Of a DNA stretch of 64,000 nucleotides, positions 50,884 to 58,541 are shown piece by piece. Location: contig DASXUC010000088.1 of NCBI GenBank assembly GCA_036505015.1, positions 1 through 64,000 of the forward strand, read 5' to 3'. Numbering within the stretch: the stretch's first letter is position 1; every line of letters begins with the position of its first letter. Origin of the DNA: DASXUC01 sp036505015 (GTDB taxonomy: Bacteria > Sysuimicrobiota > Sysuimicrobiia > Sysuimicrobiales > Kaftiobacteriaceae). The notes under the pieces were generated by a model. It did no database searches, had not been told where the DNA came from, and worked only from the letters and a program-made list of their open reading frames with translations. A program made the translations under genes and the position numbers.

Positions 50884-51709
50884 ACGCCGGGACCGCCGGC
50901 ATCATCAGCGCAGCGTGATGCGCGACGGGGTTGTAGAATCTCGTCTCGATACCCTGCATGCGCGGGGTGATGTCGCCGGGCGTCAGATTGCGCGGATCGA
51001 CCCGGCGGGACGCGCAGGTGAATCCCCACAGCACGCCTGGGTATGACGGAACCGGAGCCCAATACGGCGCGACGATCGGAAACAGCCCGGCGAGGGCACC
51101 GCGCACCTGCGCGCCGAGCCGCTGCTGATACAGGAGCGAGCCGCTTTGCACCGCGAGGACGCCATCGTCCCCGAGCGCCCGGGCGCAGGCCCGGAAGAAC
51201 GCATCCGAGAATAATGCGATCCCCGGTCCTTTCGGATCGGTTGAGTCCACCGCGATGACGTCGAACCGCTCTGTCGTTCGCTCCACAAACGCGATGCCGT
51301 CGTCGACCAGCACACGGGCCCGCGGGTTGTCAAACGCCCCTGCGCTGATCCGTGGCAGGAAGGTGCGGCTGGCCGCCAGCACGTCGCCGTCGATATCCAC
51401 CATCGTGGCCCCGACCAGAGGATGCTTCAGGGCCTCTTTCAGCGCGCCCCCATCCCCGCCGCCGATGATCAGCACCTGGGAAGGTTGCGGATGCGTCATC
51501 AGCGGCAGGTGCACCAGCATCTCGTGATAGATGTACTCGTCCCGCTCGGTGGTCTGCACGGCGTCATCAAGGATCAGCATCCGCCCGAATGCCGCGCTGC
51601 GCGCAATCTGGATGCGCTGGTAGGCCGAATGGCGGTCGTAGAGGATTTCGTCCACCTGCGTGGCCTGGGCGAATCCCGGGCCGACGATGTCGGCGATCCA
51701 CTCGCTCAC
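50867..51709 (-). CDS. speE: Spermidine synthase-like aminopropyltransferase
   Basis: A 280-residue SpeE with the dcSAM-binding GGGDGGALKE and the catalytic VDSTDPKGPG segment. It transfers an aminopropyl group to putrescine or agmatine. In thermophiles with PvlArgDC and SpeB the agmatine route is known, so either order is possible. GTG 51709 starts it. Confidence 0.88.
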   Translation of the reverse strand: MSEWIADIVGPGFAQATQVDEILYDRHSAYQRIQIARSAAFGRMLILDDAVQTTERDEYIYHEMLVHLPLMTHPQPSQVLIIGGGDGGALKEALKHPLVGATMVDIDGDVLAASRTFLPRISAGAFDNPRARVLVDDGIAFVERTTERFDVIAVDSTDPKGPGIALFSDAFFRACARALGDDGVLAVQSGSLLYQQRLGAQVRGALAGLFPIVAPYWAPVPSYPGVLWGFTCASRRVDPRNLTPGDITPRMQGIETRFYNPVAHHAALMMPAVPAFDPEP

Positions 51710-51727
51710 AATTTCACCCCACCCACG

Positions 51728-51765
51728 GGATAAAGGCGATGAGAGGGTATCCCGCTTATCCCGAT
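51728..51765. repeat. Small inverted repeat between speE and the arginine decarboxylase gene
   Basis: CGGGATAA and TTATCCCG face each other across ~22 bp. It may be a weak attenuator within the polyamine operon. Confidence 0.4.
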
Positions 51766-51774
51766 TTCTCTAGG

Positions 51775-52233
51775 TCAGCGCCAGAAGACCGCGGCGGCAA
51801 TGGCGCAGCCGATGCGCTGGACCACGTGCTCGCGGACGGCGACGACGATCTCGGCAGTGTCCAGCCCGCGCAGATCCATGGCCTCGGCGACCATGCCGCG
51901 CACAATCGCCTCGGCGTTCTCGCCCGTGCCGGCGTGCTGGTACTCCATGATCACCCCGTAGGCGCCGGGTGAGAACCCGAGGCCGACCGCAGCGGCGATG
52001 CGCTCTCCAGGCGTGTGGCTCGTAATCTTGGCATAGACGGCCGGGGTGAGCATGCCCGCGACAAGCGCGGGGACCGGAACCATGCGCACGCCCGCGGGCA
52101 GGATGCTGGTCACGCGCAGGAAGTTAAGGTTGGCAATGCCGGCGTCCATCAAGGCCCGGTCAAAGGCCGTGAGTTCGGTGCGTCCTTCCCCGCTGCCGGC
52201 TACCGCCGACACCGCCTGGGGTCGTTCCCACAT
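51775..52233 (-). CDS. Pyruvoyl-dependent arginine decarboxylase
   Basis: A 152-residue PvlArgDC-type proenzyme. The self-cleavage region reads NLNFLRVTSILPAG; the Ser would become the pyruvoyl group (the preceding residue is Thr where Ser is common). GFSPGAYGVIMEY and the C-terminal beta subunit features follow. It makes agmatine from arginine. ATG 52233 has GGAGG nine bases upstream; the open frame further upstream is unlikely to be coding. It leads a speE-speB operon. Confidence 0.85.
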   Translation of the reverse strand: MWERPQAVSAVAGSGEGRTELTAFDRALMDAGIANLNFLRVTSILPAGVRMVPVPALVAGMLTPAVYAKITSHTPGERIAAAVGLGFSPGAYGVIMEYQHAGTGENAEAIVRGMVAEAMDLRGLDTAEIVVAVREHVVQRIGCAIAAAVFWR

Positions 52234-52389
52234 TGGTCTGTATCCTCCGGTGGTGATCCACCCTAACTTTCTCGTGCGGATTCGGCGCTCCCTCTCAACA
52301 CCGCGCCGGTGGTCGGCGGCCGCGCCCGCGCCGGGTAGAATAACGTCTAGCGGGTATGTTCTAGTTGGGTTGTCCAAAAGGAGCGCCTC

Positions 52390-54051
52390 ATGGGTCGCAT
52401 CGTTGCGCTACTGATGATCGCCGCACTGGCGGTTCCGTCCTCCGCCGCGGCGCAGCCTCCCCCGGCAGGGGCCGGGGTTCCGGCAATGGCCGCGGTGGCT
52501 GCCGCCGGAGCGGACTTTGGCGCCTTGCGTAAGGCGGGCGCCCTGTCGGTGAAACTGGTGGCCGATTGGTCGGAGTTGGAGCCGGCGAAAGGGCAATTCG
52601 TCTGGAAACCGCTGGATGATGCGGTGGCCGCGGCAACGGCCGCCGGGCTGACGGTGGTGCTCGTGCTCGCCTACACGCCGAAGTGGGCATCGTTGGCCAG
52701 CGGACCGGAACTGTCGAATCGTGACATCTACAGCCGGCAGCCGCCCAAGCGCATCGGTGACTGGGAAGCCTTTGTCACCGGGGCCGTGACCCGCTACAAA
52801 GCCAAAGTGAAGGACTGGCAGATCTGGACGTCGCTGAATCTCCCGTTCTTCCGGGGGACGGCGTCGGAGTACCTCGCGCTGCTCCGCGCGGCGCGTTCGC
52901 GCAGCAAGGCCGCCGACCCGTCGAGCCGGATCGTGATGGCGACCCCGCAGGGCATGGACCTTTCCGGCATCCGTCGCGCGATGCTGCAGGCGGGTACGTC
53001 GTTCGACGTGATCTCTCTCAATCCCCAGGGGCTCACCCCCGAGGCGCTGATGCGGCCGCTGCGGGCGCTGCGCGACCGGCTGCTGGCGAACCAGCAGAAA
53101 GAGATCTGGATCGAGTGGGATCCGCGCGGCCAGGGCGACCGGCAGGGCTGGGGGGAGCAGTGGCTCAAGGTCGTCGTGCTGGCGAGGACGTTTCGGGTCG
53201 CGCGGGTCTTCTGGTCCGCGCCGCCGACGGCGGAAGTGGATGCTGCCAGGAAGACGTTCGACGGGCTGGTGGGTGGGCGGGCGTTCGCCGGGTATCTGAC
53301 GGTTCCTGGTGCTGTTGCGCTTGTGTTCGGGAAAACGGACGCCGCCCTGATTGCCTGGGGCACGCCCTCAGCCGACCTGAGGGTAAGCGCGAATGGCAGT
53401 GTTTATGCCGCGAATGGTGACGTGCGGCAGCCCGCCGCCGAAGAGAGGAACCTCAAGGTGGCGCTGGCGGCGGATCCTGTGATCATTGCGGATCTCGATC
53501 CTGAGGTCGTCGCCCAGGCGGGCGCGGTGCTGCAAGACAAGGGCCTGCCCGTCCCGACGCCCGGCAAGGATTTCGCCGGGGTGACCGAGGTGCGCACGAA
53601 ACTCGGGAAGGCCAATGCGGAGGAAGGACTCTACAACATGCCGTTCCGGTCCCGCAGGAACGGGGCGGTCGACGTCGTGGAGGTTGACGGCGCCGAGGCT
53701 GTGCGAACGAATACGTCCAAAGAGATCGTGTTCATCTACTTTGACGTGGATGATTCCTTCCTTTATTACGTCGATGGCCGGGCGACCGTGGAGGTGTCGG
53801 TCGAGGTACGGGGAGCCAGCGCCCCGCAGCAACTGGGGTTTAACCTGCTCTACGACTCGATGACCGGATACCGCTTCACATCCTGGCAGTGGGTCGAGGC
53901 CAGGCCGGCCTGGGTGACCTACACGTTCAAACTGACCGACGCGGGGTTTGCCAACACCTGGGGATGGGACTTCGCCATCACCGCCGTGGGCAACCGGAAG
54001 GAAGATCTCACGGTGCGCAGCGTCACCGTGCGGAAGATCCCCAAACCCTAG
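52390..54051 (+). CDS. Secreted glycoside-hydrolase-like TIM-barrel protein with C-terminal beta domain
   Basis: A 553-residue exported protein (signal peptide ending SSAAAQ). Residues ~40-300 have the TIM-barrel pattern of GH5/GH39-like enzymes (VKLVADWSELEPAKGQFVW, VLVLAYTPKWAS). In strand 4, where active enzymes have WNEP, this one has WTSLN, so the acid/base Glu is missing; a Glu in IWIEWDPRG near strand 7 may be the other. The C-terminal 140 residues resemble a carbohydrate-binding beta sandwich. It is probably a sugar-binding or altered enzyme. Confidence 0.6.
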   Translation: MGRIVALLMIAALAVPSSAAAQPPPAGAGVPAMAAVAAAGADFGALRKAGALSVKLVADWSELEPAKGQFVWKPLDDAVAAATAAGLTVVLVLAYTPKWASLASGPELSNRDIYSRQPPKRIGDWEAFVTGAVTRYKAKVKDWQIWTSLNLPFFRGTASEYLALLRAARSRSKAADPSSRIVMATPQGMDLSGIRRAMLQAGTSFDVISLNPQGLTPEALMRPLRALRDRLLANQQKEIWIEWDPRGQGDRQGWGEQWLKVVVLARTFRVARVFWSAPPTAEVDAARKTFDGLVGGRAFAGYLTVPGAVALVFGKTDAALIAWGTPSADLRVSANGSVYAANGDVRQPAAEERNLKVALAADPVIIADLDPEVVAQAGAVLQDKGLPVPTPGKDFAGVTEVRTKLGKANAEEGLYNMPFRSRRNGAVDVVEVDGAEAVRTNTSKEIVFIYFDVDDSFLYYVDGRATVEVSVEVRGASAPQQLGFNLLYDSMTGYRFTSWQWVEARPAWVTYTFKLTDAGFANTWGWDFAITAVGNRKEDLTVRSVTVRKIPKP

Positions 54052-54084
54052 CGCAGGGCGGGCACTGTGGTCGGGCAGAGGGGT

Positions 54085-54118
54085 CGGGATGGGAGAGCGC
54101 GAACGCTCCCTCATCCCG
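54085..54118 (+). terminator. Hairpin terminator between the TIM-barrel and binding-protein genes
   Basis: CGGGATGGGAGAGCG and CGCTCCCTCATCCCG pair with two mismatches around a CGAA loop. The following sequence is only mildly T-rich. Confidence 0.45.
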
Positions 54119-54188
54119 GCTCCTTGTCGTGTCCGGCGTCGGGGACAGGCGTGGTCGATCAGGCAAACGACGAATGGGAGGGAGAGCG

Positions 54189-55478
54189 ATGCGTAGGCAG
54201 AGCCGGATGAGGGCAACCCTGAGGCTCGCTGTGCTCGTGCTGGCCGCCGTGCTGGCCGTCGGATATCTTCCGGCCGCGGCCCAGCAGACCCCGCCGATTC
54301 CGGCATCGATCAAGGTGGGGGCGCTCTTCGATACGACCGGTCCGACCTCCGACGTCGGCGTCGACTACTCCAAGGGCGTGCTCGACGGCGTGCGCTACAT
54401 CAACGAGGTCGAGGGCGGCATCCGCGGACGAGTGAAAATCGACCTGGTGTGGTCGGACTACGGCTACCGCATTCCCGATGCCCTGTCACTGTACCGGAAG
54501 TTCACCGACGTCGATAAGGTCAACGCCATCATCGGGTGGGGGACGGGGGACACGGAGGCGCTGAAGGGCCAGATCTCCGACGACCAGGTGCCGTACATCT
54601 CCGCCAGCTACTCCTCGCATCTGGATGATCCGGCGAAGACCCCATACAACTTCTACCCGGTGAGCAGCTACTCCGACCAGCTGCGGGCGGTGCTGCGGTA
54701 TCTGAAGGATCTGGCGACCGAGCAGGGCATCACCCGGCCCAAGATTGTCTTCATGTACCCGGACCATCCCTACGGTCTCGCGCCGATCCCCGCGGGCAAG
54801 GCCTACGCGCAGGAGCTCGGCTTCGAAGTTGGGCAGGACCAGATCGTCGCCCTGGCCGCGCTGGAGGCCCGCTCCCAGGTACAGGCCGTCAAGACCTTCG
54901 GCGCCCACTTTGCCTGGATCGGGGGGACCACGAACTCGGCGTCGGTGATCGTGCGCGACGCGCGGGCGGCCGGGCTGACGACCCGCTTCGTGGTCAACGT
55001 GTGGGGATTTGATGAAAACATGATCAAGCTGATCGGCAAAGACGCCGAAGGCGTGCTGGCCTCGACCCCGCATACCTACTACGGCGAACCCGCGGCCGGC
55101 CGTGCGAAGATGTTCGATGCGCTGCGGCGTTTTTACAACAAGTCCCCCGACTTCACGTGGGGCACCACGCAGACGCCATTCATCGCCTCATACGTGCGGG
55201 GGTGGCTCAACGTGCTGCTGCTGAAGAAGGGCCTGGAGATCATCGTCGACAACTGGGCCACCTACTCCCGGCTGGGCGGGTTCAGCGGACCATCGGTGCG
55301 GTCGGCGCTGGAGACGCTGCGGGACTGGGATCCGGAAGGCCTGGCGGCGCCGGTCACCTTGACCCGGACGGATCATCGCCCGTCGACCACCACGCGGATC
55401 GTGACCGTGCGGAACGGACGCGTCGTGGTGCTGAAGACGGTCACCATCGACCGCCGGAAGGACTGGCTCGGGTTCTAG
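54189..55478 (+). CDS. Branched-chain amino acid-type ABC transporter substrate-binding protein
   Basis: A 429-residue exported protein of the LivJ/LivK (peripla_BP_6) family: IKVGALFDTTGPTSDVG, then YINEVEGGI and FMYPDHPYG. Signal peptide to about residue 33 (GYLPAAAQ). ATG 54189 follows GGGAGGGAGAG. LivF is next, and the permeases and LivG lie on the other strand. Members of this family also bind amides, acids and aromatic compounds, so leucine is not certain. Confidence 0.85.
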   Translation: MRRQSRMRATLRLAVLVLAAVLAVGYLPAAAQQTPPIPASIKVGALFDTTGPTSDVGVDYSKGVLDGVRYINEVEGGIRGRVKIDLVWSDYGYRIPDALSLYRKFTDVDKVNAIIGWGTGDTEALKGQISDDQVPYISASYSSHLDDPAKTPYNFYPVSSYSDQLRAVLRYLKDLATEQGITRPKIVFMYPDHPYGLAPIPAGKAYAQELGFEVGQDQIVALAALEARSQVQAVKTFGAHFAWIGGTTNSASVIVRDARAAGLTTRFVVNVWGFDENMIKLIGKDAEGVLASTPHTYYGEPAAGRAKMFDALRRFYNKSPDFTWGTTQTPFIASYVRGWLNVLLLKKGLEIIVDNWATYSRLGGFSGPSVRSALETLRDWDPEGLAAPVTLTRTDHRPSTTTRIVTVRNGRVVVLKTVTIDRRKDWLGF

Positions 55479-55480
55479 GT

Positions 55481-55575
55481 GCGGGATCGCGGTGGCGCGG
55501 GATCGCGGGATCGGGAAGAGGTCGCTGAGATTCGTCTTGGGTGTCCGCGTTCCCGCGTTCCCCAGATCCCGCGTT
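55481..55575. repeat. Iterated GCGGGATCG-word inverted repeat
   Basis: GCGGGATCGCGG words on the left are mirrored by CCGCGTTCCCGCGTTCC and CCCGCGTTCC on the right. It fills the gap before livF and uses the same words as the insert in leuS. Confidence 0.6.
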
Positions 55576-55587
55576 CCTGTCTCCTAA

Positions 55588-56370
55588 ATGCTCACCGTCA
55601 ACAACATCGAAGTGGTCTACTGGGGGACGATCCTCGTCCTGAAAGGCGTTTCGCTGGAGGTCCCCGCCGGAAAGATTACCGCGCTGATTGGGGCCAACGG
55701 GGCCGGCAAGACCACCACACTGAAGGCGATCACCGGGCTGATCCGGCTCGAGCGGGGTGAAGTCACCCGGGGCAGCATCGACTTCCACGGCCAGCGGATC
55801 ACCAACCGTCTCCCCGAAGAGACCGCCCGCCGGGGGATCGTGATGGTCCGTGAAGGCCGCCGGTTGTTCGAGGAGTTGACCACCCAAGAGAACCTGCTCG
55901 TCGGGGCGGCGCTGAACAGGTCCGGGCGGGACGTGATCGAGCAGGTGTACGGCTACTTCCCCCGCCTCGCCGAGCGTCGCAAAGTCCGCGCCGGGTACCT
56001 CTCCGGCGGCGAGCAGCAGATGCTGGCCATTGGCTGTGCGATGACGGCCGGTCCCCGGCTGCTGCTGCTGGACGAGCCCAGTCTGGGCCTGGCGCCCATG
56101 GTGGCCCGGGAGATCTTCTCACTGGTCGCCCGGCTGAACACCGACGCCGGCATGACCATCCTGCTGGTCGAGCAGAACGCGCGCATGGCCCTCGAGCTCG
56201 CATCCTACGGGTACGTGATGGAGAACGGCAAGATCGTTCTCGATGGGCCGACCGCCATGCTGCGGGAGGACGCCGACGTGGAGGAATTCTACCTCGGCAT
56301 CCGCGGTGCCGAGCGGCGGCGCTTCACCGAAATCAAGAGCTACAAGCGGCGGAAACGGTGGCTGGCCTAA
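55588..56370 (+). CDS. livF: Branched-chain-type ABC transporter ATPase
   Basis: A 260-residue ATPase with Walker A GANGAGKT, signature LSGGEQQM, Walker B LLLLDEPSLGLAP and His switch VEQN (Gln-loop and the usual LivF EQN variant). It pairs with LivG encoded at 60502-61278. Confidence 0.9.
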   Translation: MLTVNNIEVVYWGTILVLKGVSLEVPAGKITALIGANGAGKTTTLKAITGLIRLERGEVTRGSIDFHGQRITNRLPEETARRGIVMVREGRRLFEELTTQENLLVGAALNRSGRDVIEQVYGYFPRLAERRKVRAGYLSGGEQQMLAIGCAMTAGPRLLLLDEPSLGLAPMVAREIFSLVARLNTDAGMTILLVEQNARMALELASYGYVMENGKIVLDGPTAMLREDADVEEFYLGIRGAERRRFTEIKSYKRRKRWLA

Positions 56371-56375
56371 CGGAG

Positions 56376-56462
56376 CAACTACGCGATAAGAGCGATCAAT
56401 GCGATACAAGCGGTAAGAAGGTCGAAGTTGCCGTTATCGCTCATATCGCCTTTATCGCGTAG
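56376..56462. repeat. Iterated GCGATAA-word inverted repeat between convergent genes
   Basis: ACGCGATAAGAGCGATCAATGCGAT on the left is mirrored by TTATCGCTCATATCGCCTTTATCGCGT on the right. It probably terminates livF and livM transcripts. Confidence 0.6.
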
Positions 56463-57506
56463 TCAGTACGTATAGGGCCACAGATCCAGGCGGCGCTTCA
56501 GTTTCCTCAGCAGCATCGCGATCCCGCCCGGCTCCCAGATCAGCAGCCCGATGAGGATGACCCCGAAGATGATCTCACGCAGGGGCGTGGCGATCCTTCC
56601 GAAGCTCGGCAGGACGGTGATCAGCATCGGGGCCACGATCCGCAGGCCGTCGGAGAGCAGCCGCGCGAAGGCGGCGCCGAGGTGCGGGCCCCAGACACTG
56701 GTGAGTCCTCCAATCACGACCATCGCCACGTATTCGATCGACGTGCCGATGCCGAAGTGCTCCGGAGTGATCAGCTTGGTATAGTGCGCCCACAGACTCC
56801 CGGCCACGCCGGCATAGAAGGCCGCGATGCCGAAGGCCAGGGTCTTGAAGTACAGCAGGTTGATCCCCAGGACCTGGGCGGCGTAGTCGCGGTCCCGGAT
56901 CGCCATGAAGGCGAGCCCAATCCGGCTGCGGGCGAGATTGGCGGTGAAGACACCGGCGGCGACCCAGATGACGAGCAGGAGGTAGTAGAATTGCGTTTCC
57001 TCTCTGACCTTCCAGGGTCCGATCTGGGGCGAGGCCACCCCGATCGCGCCCACGCCCCCGAAGGCATGGATGATGACGTACTCGGTGAGAAACTGGAACG
57101 CCAGGGTGGCGATCGCGAGGTACAGGCCCTTGATGCGCAGCGAGGGCAGGCCGACCAGCGCCCCAAACAGGAAACTGACCGCACCGGCCAGGGGGAGGGC
57201 GAGCGGAAACCAGAGACCCAGCCCCGGGAATGAGATGCCGAACACGTGAATCTCGCTCACCCGCGCGCTCATCCCCTGGGTGAAGAGGGCGGAGGTGTAC
57301 GCGCCGATCGCCATGAACGCCGCATGGCCCAGGGAGATCTGGCCGGTGAATCCGGTCAGCAGGGTGAGCCCACATGCGCCGATGGCGAAGATGCCGATGA
57401 TATTGAGCAGGAACAGGTAGTTGCCCAGCCACCACGGCGCCAGGGCGAGGACGAGGAGCAGCGCCCAAAACCCGACGCGGTAAAACCGCGTATCCAGCAG
57501 CGCCAT
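56463..57506 (-). CDS. livM: Branched-chain-type ABC transporter permease
   Basis: A ~347-residue permease with about nine hydrophobic helices and the LivM motifs GQISLGHAAFMAIGAY and SRIGLAFMAIRD. The second GHLTSVWG-like loop (GGLTSVWGPHLGAAF) follows. ATG 57506 (MALLDTRFYRVG) is the likely start; the frame to 57554 runs into a repeat. Confidence 0.85.
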   Translation of the reverse strand: MALLDTRFYRVGFWALLLVLALAPWWLGNYLFLLNIIGIFAIGACGLTLLTGFTGQISLGHAAFMAIGAYTSALFTQGMSARVSEIHVFGISFPGLGLWFPLALPLAGAVSFLFGALVGLPSLRIKGLYLAIATLAFQFLTEYVIIHAFGGVGAIGVASPQIGPWKVREETQFYYLLLVIWVAAGVFTANLARSRIGLAFMAIRDRDYAAQVLGINLLYFKTLAFGIAAFYAGVAGSLWAHYTKLITPEHFGIGTSIEYVAMVVIGGLTSVWGPHLGAAFARLLSDGLRIVAPMLITVLPSFGRIATPLREIIFGVILIGLLIWEPGGIAMLLRKLKRRLDLWPYTY

Positions 57507-57559
57507 GTCGGCGGCATATGTCGTCTTGAAATCCCCTGCGGGGCGGCGGCTCACACGAA

Positions 57560-57658
57560 CACACCAGGGAACGAGGGAACGAGGGAACGCGGGACCGGGT
57601 CATCCCTAGGCCGGGTCTTGTTCCTGATCCCGCGATCCCGCGATCTCGCGATCCCGCC
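57560..57658. repeat. Iterated GGGAACGAGG-word inverted repeat
   Basis: GGGAACGAGGGAACGCGGGA on one side is mirrored by CCCGCGATCCCGCGATC on the other, in the gap between livH and livM. Same word family as at 36117-36192 and 55481-55575. Confidence 0.6.
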
Positions 57659-57659
57659 T

Positions 57660-58541
57660 TTACAGGCGTTCAATATGCTCCGTTCCGAACAGTCCGTACG
57701 GTCGGATCATCAGCACCACGAGGATGACCACGAACGCGGTGACGTCCTTGAAGCCGTAGATGATGTGGGCGTCGATGTACCCGCCGGCGATAGACTCGAT
57801 CACCCCGATCGTCAGTCCGCCGACGATGGCGCCGGGGACGCTGTCCAGCCCCCCGAGGATCACCGCGGCCAGCGCCTTGAGGCCGACAACCCCCAAGGCG
57901 AAGTTCACTCCCAGCCACAGTCCCAGCAGGATGCCGCCCACCGCGGCGGCGATCGCGGCGAACGCCCAGGCGTAGGCGAAGACCCGGCGCAGGCTGACCC
58001 CCAGCGTCGACGCGGTGAGCTGTTCGTTGGCCGCCGCCCGCATCCCGATGCCGATCAGCGAGAACCGAAAGAACACCCAGAAGCCCACCAGCAGGACCAC
58101 CGCGGTCGCCGCGCTGTACACGCCGACACGCTGGATCGGGATGCCGAGGATGGCGACCACCCCTCCGGGCACCACCGGCGGGAACTGCCGGGTGTCGCCG
58201 CCCCACAGACCCACCATCAGCCCCCGCACGATGTACCCCAGTGCCAGGGTGACGATGATCACCGAGAGCAGCGGCTGGCCGAAGAGCGGGCGCATGATCG
58301 CCCGCTCGATGAGGAATCCCAGTGCCGCGGCCGCCAGCAACGTCAGCAGCACCGCGAGCGGGAATGGGACCATCCCGGTCAGGGCGATCGCGAGGTAGCC
58401 GCCGAAGAGGACCAGTTCGCCGTGCGCGAGATTCAGGATCTTGGTGGACTTGTACAGCAGCGCGAATCCCAGCGCGATCAGCGCGTAGATACTGCCGACC
58501 GCCAGGCCGTTGAACAGGCCGCCCAGCACGAACTCCGTCAA
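57660..58541 (-). CDS. livH: Branched-chain-type ABC transporter permease
   Basis: A 293-residue permease with LivH motifs NGLAVGSIYALIALGFALLYKSTKILNLAHGEL and ALAAVILGGLDSVPGAIVGG. TTG 58541 overlaps the stop of the ligase gene (TTGA), so it is translationally coupled; the much longer upstream frame is a shadow of that gene. Confidence 0.85.
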   Translation of the reverse strand: MTEFVLGGLFNGLAVGSIYALIALGFALLYKSTKILNLAHGELVLFGGYLAIALTGMVPFPLAVLLTLLAAAALGFLIERAIMRPLFGQPLLSVIIVTLALGYIVRGLMVGLWGGDTRQFPPVVPGGVVAILGIPIQRVGVYSAATAVVLLVGFWVFFRFSLIGIGMRAAANEQLTASTLGVSLRRVFAYAWAFAAIAAAVGGILLGLWLGVNFALGVVGLKALAAVILGGLDSVPGAIVGGLTIGVIESIAGGYIDAHIIYGFKDVTAFVVILVVLMIRPYGLFGTEHIERL

